Shown here piece by piece: positions 5,873 to 9,897 of a stretch of 9,897 nucleotides of DNA. The DNA lies in NCBI GenBank assembly GCA_041493035.1, contig JBGPYB010000169.1, positions 1-9,897 on the forward strand, given 5' to 3'. The notes below the pieces were generated by a model. It had not been told where the DNA came from. It did not search any database and saw nothing but the letters and a program-made list of their open reading frames with translations. Position 1 is the stretch's first letter. Each line of letters starts with the position of its first letter. The position numbers were made by a program, and so were the translations under genes. The DNA is from JBGPYB01 sp041493035 (lineage in GTDB: Bacteria; Acidobacteriota; Vicinamibacteria; Fen-336).

Positions 5873-6469
5873 GTGCCGACCACCCGCAGGTCCGAGGCGC
5901 CGCCGCAAGGGGAGGTCACCCGACTGCTCCAAGCCTGGCGGGGCGGGGACGAGACGGCCCGAGATCGTCTGATCCCGTTCGTGTACCAGGAGCTGCGAAG
6001 GCGAGCGGCAGGCTACCTTCGTCACGAACGCCGCGGTCACACGTTCCGGCCCACCGATCTCGTGCATGAGACCTATCTGCGCTTGTGCGCCCAGAACGCC
6101 GGGTGGGAGAACCGGGAGCAGTTCTTCGGTGTCGCTTGTCGTCTGATGCGGCGGATACTGGTGGACCACGCCCGCGCCAGGCTCGCGCGGAAACGGGACG
6201 GAGGCTTGCGCGTGACACTGTCCGCCATTCCTGACGGATCGCCTGCGGCTGAGCCCGATCTCCTCGACTTGGACGCGGCCCTCGACGAGCTGGCGGCCCT
6301 CGACGAGGCCCAGGTACGTCTCGTCGAATTGCGCTTCTTCGGCGGCCTCAGCGTCGAGGAGACGGCGGAGGCCATGGGCATCTCGCCCGCCACGGCGCAC
6401 CGCGAGTGGGTGACGGCGAAGGCGTGGCTGTTCCGGCGGCTCGAGAGCAACCGAACGACGCCCGGCTGA
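5873..6469 (+). CDS. ECF-type RNA polymerase sigma factor (TIGR02999/ECF43-like)
   Basis: The 198-aa protein has region 2 (about 16-105: LLQAWRGGDETARDRLIPFV, then LRRRAAGYLRHER, PTDLVHETYLRL, REQFFGVACRLMRRILVDHARAR) and region 4 (about 134-190: ALDELAALDEAQVRLVELRF, then FGGLSVEETAEAMGISPATA and HREWVTAKAWLFRRL). The RPTDLVHETYLRL and MRRILVDHARAR blocks are the signature of the TIGR02999 family, common in Acidobacteria and Planctomycetes and frequently next to Ser/Thr kinases. It directs RNA polymerase to a specific promoter set; the targets cannot be read here. There is no anti-sigma gene alongside, which fits control by the kinase encoded just upstream. The start is GTG at 5873. The overlapping ATG at 5871 is in another frame. 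No ribosome site is visible. Confidence 0.92.
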   Translation: MPTTRRSEAPPQGEVTRLLQAWRGGDETARDRLIPFVYQELRRRAAGYLRHERRGHTFRPTDLVHETYLRLCAQNAGWENREQFFGVACRLMRRILVDHARARLARKRDGGLRVTLSAIPDGSPAAEPDLLDLDAALDELAALDEAQVRLVELRFFGGLSVEETAEAMGISPATAHREWVTAKAWLFRRLESNRTTPG

Positions 6470-6537
6470 ATCGAGGCGTTTCGGCGGCACGTTGACGTGA
6501 CCGCTTCGGGCGAGATCAGCCACGCGGTGACGAAGGC

Positions 6538-7524
6538 CTACCAGCTCGCGTGGACGAGCGGCCGGATCAGGTCGTCGTAGACGCCCCGAACCCCATCCAT
6601 CACCGCGGGATCGAGTCGAGGCAAGCCGGCGGCGGCGACGTTGTCCTGAGCCTGCGCCGGCGTCTTGGCACCCGGGATGGCGCACGTGACCGCTTCGAAC
6701 ATCAGGATCCACCGCAGGGCGAACTGCGTCATCGTCATCCCCTCGGGCTTCAGGGCGCGGAGTCGCTCCACGGCCTCCAGGCCGATGTCGTATGGGACGC
6801 CCGAGAACGTCTCTCCCTTGTCGAAGGCCCTTCCTTCGCGGTTGAAGGTCCGGTGGTCGTCGGGAGCAAAGACGGAGGAAGCGCTCAGCTTTCCCGTCAA
6901 GAGTCCGCTCGCCAGAGGGACACGAGCAAGGATCGCGACACCTCGGCTTCTCGCTTCGCTGAAGAAGCGCTCGGCCGGCTTCTGGCGGAGCATGTTGAAG
7001 ATGATCTGGACGCTCTGCACGCCCGGCTGGCGGATCGCGCGGAGGGCCTCGTCCACCGTCTCGACGCTCACGCCGTAGGAGCGAAGCTTCCCGGCGGCAA
7101 CGAGGTCGTCAAGGATGCCGAAGACCTCTGCGCTGTCATACACCGCGGTGTGGGGGCAGTGGAGCTGCAAGACGTCCAGCGCTTCGACCTCGAGGTTCAC
7201 GAGGCTGCGCTCGATCCAGGCCGTCAGGTTTTCTCTGGTGTACCCTTCGGGGGTCTGCTTCGGCAGTCGGCGACCTGCCTTCGTCGCTACGAAGATGCGT
7301 TCTCTCGGACGCTCGCGGCGCAGGCGCGCGATGAGGCGCTCGCTCCGGCCGTCACCGTAGACGTCGGCCGTGTCGATGAAGTTGGTGCCCGCGTCGATGG
7401 CCATGTGGAGGGCGCGGAGCGACTCGTCGTCGTCCACGGCCCCCCAACTGCCGCCGATGGCCCACGCACCGAAGCCGATGGCCGAAACCCGCATGTCGGT
7501 GCGACCGAGCTGATGAAGCTGCAT
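6538..7524 (-). CDS. Aldo/keto reductase
   Basis: The 328-aa protein is a full-length (beta/alpha)8 aldo/keto reductase, NAD(P)H-dependent and cytoplasmic. It begins LGRTDMRVSAIGFGAWAIGG. The catalytic tetrad is present: Asp51 and Tyr56 in NFIDTADVYGDGRSE, Lys82 in VATKAG, and His122 in LDVLQLHCPH. The C-terminal cofactor site reads AIPGAKTPAQAQDN (282-295). The LGRTDMRVS start and SxxxWGxxDDxES segment resemble the AKR group related to sugar and inosose-type oxidoreductases, but the substrate cannot be named. The frame is open further upstream to 7809, but family alignment puts the start at the ATG at 7524, despite no clear Shine-Dalgarno. It lies 20 nt behind the subunit 3-like gene and converges with the sigma-factor gene. 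No clear terminator is visible between them. Confidence 0.93.
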   Translation of the reverse strand: MQLHQLGRTDMRVSAIGFGAWAIGGSWGAVDDDESLRALHMAIDAGTNFIDTADVYGDGRSERLIARLRRERPRERIFVATKAGRRLPKQTPEGYTRENLTAWIERSLVNLEVEALDVLQLHCPHTAVYDSAEVFGILDDLVAAGKLRSYGVSVETVDEALRAIRQPGVQSVQIIFNMLRQKPAERFFSEARSRGVAILARVPLASGLLTGKLSASSVFAPDDHRTFNREGRAFDKGETFSGVPYDIGLEAVERLRALKPEGMTMTQFALRWILMFEAVTCAIPGAKTPAQAQDNVAAAGLPRLDPAVMDGVRGVYDDLIRPLVHASW

Positions 7525-7544
7525 GGTGGCTGACGACGGCCGGT

Positions 7545-8210
7545 CTAGCTGTGTCCCCCGGGATGCTCGCATCCAGGGAAGCTCGTGAAGAACATGCTCC
7601 CCGTGTATCCGAGCTCCCTGAGGCCGATCTCCGACGAGTAGTAGGCGCCGGCAATCCACCCCTTCAGGTCGTCGAACCGGTCGCGGAACGTCAGCGGGCC
7701 CGTTGGCGGGGCCGGCGCGCCTCTCCCCCGGTGGGGTTCGCGGGAAGCCTGCCCCGTCGACGCCACGGTGAGCAACTCGATCTGCTGCGTCTCGGTCAGG
7801 GACTTCCACGGGTGGTTGTAACGCGCGATCGATTCGCCTTCGAACACGCCCAAGGCGTTCAGGAAGCCGCGCTGGCTGTCCTGAGTGTCGACGGCGAGAA
7901 GCTGGTCGATGAAGCCGGCGACGTTGGCCTTTCCGGAGCCGGGGACGATCCGCTCCGCGAGAGAGGCCAGCGTGTCGAACTGGTGGTGATCCAGAAACTC
8001 GGGCTTCGCCCCGGCGGCGCTAGCCTTCGCATCGGCGGTCGCAACTTTCGCGTGATCCTTGAGGTGCTGCTGGATCGGGTGTGCATCCGCAAGGCCGGGT
8101 ATCGCCAGCCCGGCGCCAACGCCGCCGACGAGTCCCTGGAGGATCTGGCGCCGGCCGAATCCCTGGCTCTTGGCGTCATCGATGACCGGGAGCTTGACCT
8201 TGTCGCCCAT
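7545..8210 (-). CDS. Gluconate 2-dehydrogenase subunit 3 family protein, Tat-exported
   Basis: The 221-aa product carries a Tat-type signal: twin arginine at 20-21 in FGRRQILQG, a hydrophobic stretch GLVGGVGAGLAIPGL (26-40), and a likely cut after LADA. The mature part matches the gluconate 2-dehydrogenase subunit 3 family (PF13618): FLDHHQFDTLASLAERIVPG (72-91), AGFIDQLLA, and the C-terminal block FDDLKGWIAGAYYSSEIGLR ending FPGCEHP. In this family the small subunit escorts and supports a flavin GMC dehydrogenase through the Tat system and is usually encoded beside it. None is present in the window. A 20-residue Pro/Arg/Gly-rich insert (about 152-172) splits the domain. ATG start with GAGGG close upstream. 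A frame continuing to 8609 is not real; it overlaps the hydrolase gene. Confidence 0.87.
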   Translation of the reverse strand: MGDKVKLPVIDDAKSQGFGRRQILQGLVGGVGAGLAIPGLADAHPIQQHLKDHAKVATADAKASAAGAKPEFLDHHQFDTLASLAERIVPGSGKANVAGFIDQLLAVDTQDSQRGFLNALGVFEGESIARYNHPWKSLTETQQIELLTVASTGQASREPHRGRGAPAPPTGPLTFRDRFDDLKGWIAGAYYSSEIGLRELGYTGSMFFTSFPGCEHPGGHS

Positions 8211-8245
8211 GGATCCCTCGCTTGGGTGAAGCCGACCGCTCGCGG

Positions 8246-8274
8246 AGGCTAGCACGCCGCCGCCGGCCAGACAA
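8246..8274 (-). promoter_or_regulatory. Putative promoter of the subunit 3-like/aldo-keto reductase unit
   Basis: On the minus strand TTGTCT (8274-8269) is followed after 17 bp by TAGCCT (8251-8246), preceded by TGC to give an extended -10 (TGCTAGCCT). The start would fall near 8239, about 30 nt before the ATG at 8210. It sits in the only sizeable gap (107 nt) of the leftward block, so the last two genes may form their own transcription unit. Confidence 0.42.
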
Positions 8275-8317
8275 CGCCTCCTACAGCCCTGCCGGCCGCA
8301 TTGCTGGAGGGCCCCCC

Positions 8318-9097
8318 TCAGTGACCTTGGGCCCGGATCCATTCGATCGCGCTGAGTACCTGTCGGTTCAGCTCCGCCTCGCTGCCGCTGAACCGGTGGT
8401 CGCTGGCCTCGATCAACTTGAGCTGCTTCGGCTCCAGGGCCCGGTCCATCACCTGGCGGATCTGGTCCACGGGAACGAACTCGTCCTTGGTCGAATGAAT
8501 CGCGGCGATGGGCAGCGGCGCGACGTTGCCGATCACATCGGCCGCGCTGAAGAGGGGTTCCTTGGGGACGCCCTTGGTCACGTAGATGATGGAGTCCCGG
8601 AAGCGCCACCCCAACTCGTTCTTGTCGGGCAGCCCGAGAACGAGGATACCGGCCACCTTGCCCTTGATGCCGTCGGCGGTAGCGGCCAGCACCGTCAGGC
8701 CGGCCCCTTCCGAAACGCCGACGAGGATCGGTGGCGCGCCGGACCCGCGAGCCGCGAAGCTCACGAGGGCCGCGAAGTCGCCGGGCACATCGGCCGTGCT
8801 CAAGGTCGTCTCGCCCTTCGTGAAGCTGGAGAGGTAGGCCTTGCTATCAAGACCGACGACGAAGTAGCCCTTGCCGGCGAGGAACTCAGCGACGTACGGG
8901 CCCAGGTGTATCCAGCCGCCGTCGCCGCTCGCGACCACGGCAACGGGACCGCCTCGAGCGCCGTACAGGCGCAGGTTCTGGGCCTCGCCACGAATCATCA
9001 ACGTCTCCGCCCTGGGCGTCGCGGCGGCCGCCGGCGGCACCAGAAAGGCCGTCACGAGCACGGCGACCCAGGATATTCCTTGCGCAGGACCGTTCAT
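8318..9097 (-). CDS. Exported AcvB/VirJ-family serine hydrolase
   Basis: The 259-aa alpha/beta hydrolase has a hydrophobic signal segment (about 9-26, ISWVAVLVTAFLVPPAAAA), placing it in the periplasm or exported. VASGDGGWIHLGPYVAEFLA (55-74) holds the SGDGGW motif typical of the VirJ/AcvB family (PF06057). The nucleophile elbow is GVSEG with Ser129. Asp205 (STKDEFVP) and His234 (ASDHRFSG) complete the triad. Agrobacterium AcvB is reported to hydrolyse lysyl-phosphatidylglycerol and is encoded with LpiA, an MprF homologue. Here the gene directly follows an MprF-type synthase, so the same role is likely. The start is uncertain: ATG at 9097 gives the tightest signal peptide, while GTG at 9121 adds eight residues and would sit one base after the upstream stop. 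Confidence 0.85.
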   Translation of the reverse strand: MNGPAQGISWVAVLVTAFLVPPAAAATPRAETLMIRGEAQNLRLYGARGGPVAVVASGDGGWIHLGPYVAEFLAGKGYFVVGLDSKAYLSSFTKGETTLSTADVPGDFAALVSFAARGSGAPPILVGVSEGAGLTVLAATADGIKGKVAGILVLGLPDKNELGWRFRDSIIYVTKGVPKEPLFSAADVIGNVAPLPIAAIHSTKDEFVPVDQIRQVMDRALEPKQLKLIEASDHRFSGSEAELNRQVLSAIEWIRAQGH

Positions 9098-9122
9098 TGG
9101 ATGAGTGCCTCGGGCGATCACG

Positions 9123-9897
9123 CTATCGCTTGACCAGGAATTGCCACAAGCCCCCCGATCCGTGGACCAGCGTCATCGCCACGGCGATCCGCGGCAGGTC
9201 GGAGCCGCGAGGGTAGACGAGGTACCGCCCCTCCCAACGCGGCGCGAACTTCTTCTTGAACTGGAACAGGTTCTTGTAACCGTAGAAGCGGTTCAGGTTC
9301 TCGAACAGAAGGGCCACGCCGCGGTCGAGAGGGCCGCGCGGCGTTCCCACGTTGGCGAGGGGCGCATTGGCGAGGCTGGCCTCCCGAAAGCCTTCGTTCT
9401 TGAGTGCCAGAAGCGACTCGGCGAGCAGCAGGTCCATGGTCCCCGAGGCCGCGTCGCGGCGTTTGCGCATCAGGTCCACGACGGCCGCCTGTCCATCCTC
9501 GTACAGGAGCCACGTGCAGAAGGCGTCCACGCGCTCGGCCGAGGAGCAGACGAACACGCGCGCGCTGTCGAGGGCTTCCAGCGAGAAGCGCCCAAGGGTG
9601 AATCCCATTTCGCTCAGGCGCTTATCGGCCAGCCACTCTTCCGAGATCTCCTCGAGCTGCTCGTCGATGGCGTCGGAAGCGCCTTGATCTCGCCTGTAGG
9701 GCCGGATGGTGAGGCCGGCGCGCGTCACTTTGTGGGTCAGGGCACGCAGAGCGGCCCGCTTGCCGCCCGCCAAGCTGAAGCCAGACAGGTCGATGAGGGC
9801 TTCTTCCGCGATCTTCAGAGAGCGCATGCCGAGGCCGTGATAAACGGGAAGGTTGACCTCGGCCGCCTCGTAGACACAGGGTGTCCATCCGTTGCGG
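9123..9897 (-). CDS. mprF: Phosphatidylglycerol lysyltransferase (MprF/LpiA-type), C-terminal domain, cut by window edge
   Basis: An open frame of about 257 residues runs from the right edge to TAG at 9123-9125. It matches the C-terminal cytosolic aminoacyl-tRNA:phosphatidylglycerol transferase domain (DUF2156, GNAT-like fold). Landmarks are VNLPVYHGLGMRSLKIAEEA, DLSGFSLAGGKRAALRALTH, FTLGRFSLEAL, VVDLMRKRRDAASGTMDLLL, FREASLANAPLANVG, and LNRFYGYKNLFQFKKKFAPR with WEGRYLVYP. An internal ATG at 9827 is not the start, because family sequence continues upstream of it without a stop to the edge. The enzyme adds an amino acid from a charged tRNA (lysine or alanine) to the head group of phosphatidylglycerol, lowering negative surface charge. 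The membrane flippase half usual in MprF would lie outside the window, so a free-standing domain cannot be excluded. The hydrolase gene follows after 25 nt. Confidence 0.85.
   Translation of the reverse strand, partial: RNGWTPCVYEAAEVNLPVYHGLGMRSLKIAEEALIDLSGFSLAGGKRAALRALTHKVTRAGLTIRPYRRDQGASDAIDEQLEEISEEWLADKRLSEMGFTLGRFSLEALDSARVFVCSSAERVDAFCTWLLYEDGQAAVVDLMRKRRDAASGTMDLLLAESLLALKNEGFREASLANAPLANVGTPRGPLDRGVALLFENLNRFYGYKNLFQFKKKFAPRWEGRYLVYPRGSDLPRIAVAMTLVHGSGGLWQFLVKR

Noticed and set aside
6488..6499. CACGT-TG-ACGTG between the convergent sigma-factor and aldo/keto reductase genes
   Set aside because: Five-base arms around a two-base spacer with no T-run on either strand; too weak for a terminator.
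7525..7809. Upstream extension of the aldo/keto reductase frame to 423 codons
   Set aside because: The extra N-terminal residues have no family match and overlap the subunit 3-like gene. The conserved LGRTDMRVS start places the initiator at 7524.

Overview
The window is GC-rich and densely coded, with no RNA gene, CRISPR array or mobile element that I can see. A Ser/Thr kinase fused to a TolB/CadC-type domain and TPRs sits next to an ECF sigma factor of the Acidobacteria/Planctomycetes type. Together with the base composition, this suggests an Acidobacteriota genome or a similar soil bacterium. That placement is inference, since no rRNA marker is present.

Left block (1-2598): an amino-sugar locus. 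A divergent intergenic region separates a HutC-type GntR regulator (+) from a leftward operon. The operon holds an isomerising SIS-domain protein (NagB-II / glucosamine-6-phosphate deaminase-like), a 48-codon remnant of a BadF/NagK-type N-acetylglucosamine kinase, and the start of a sodium:solute symporter that runs off the left edge. A near-consensus sigma-70 promoter (TTGACA-16-TATGAT) fires leftward into a perfect 12-bp palindrome at the predicted transcription start. This is what a GntR repressor switch would look like. The plausible pathway is uptake, phosphorylation, then deamination/isomerisation to fructose-6-phosphate, but the kinase step has decayed here.

Middle block (2599-6469): a 623-nt stretch without a convincing gene, then an 870-aa membrane-anchored Ser/Thr kinase with TolB-like and TPR regions. 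A TIGR02999-type ECF sigma factor follows 38 nt later on the same strand. This is a signalling pair in which the kinase may control the sigma factor.

Right block (6538-9897, all leftward): read in transcription order, this is the C-terminal domain of an MprF/LpiA-type aminoacyl-phosphatidylglycerol synthase (cut by the right edge), an exported AcvB/VirJ-family serine hydrolase, a Tat-exported gluconate 2-dehydrogenase subunit 3-like protein with its own likely promoter, and an aldo/keto reductase. The first two fit a lipid modification/demodification pair. The last two form a short redox unit without the expected GMC oxidoreductase partner.

I found no clearly new biological system. The most notable points are the decayed kinase inside an otherwise well-kept operon, the compact promoter/operator, an altered glycine loop in the kinase, and the MprF-VirJ pairing.
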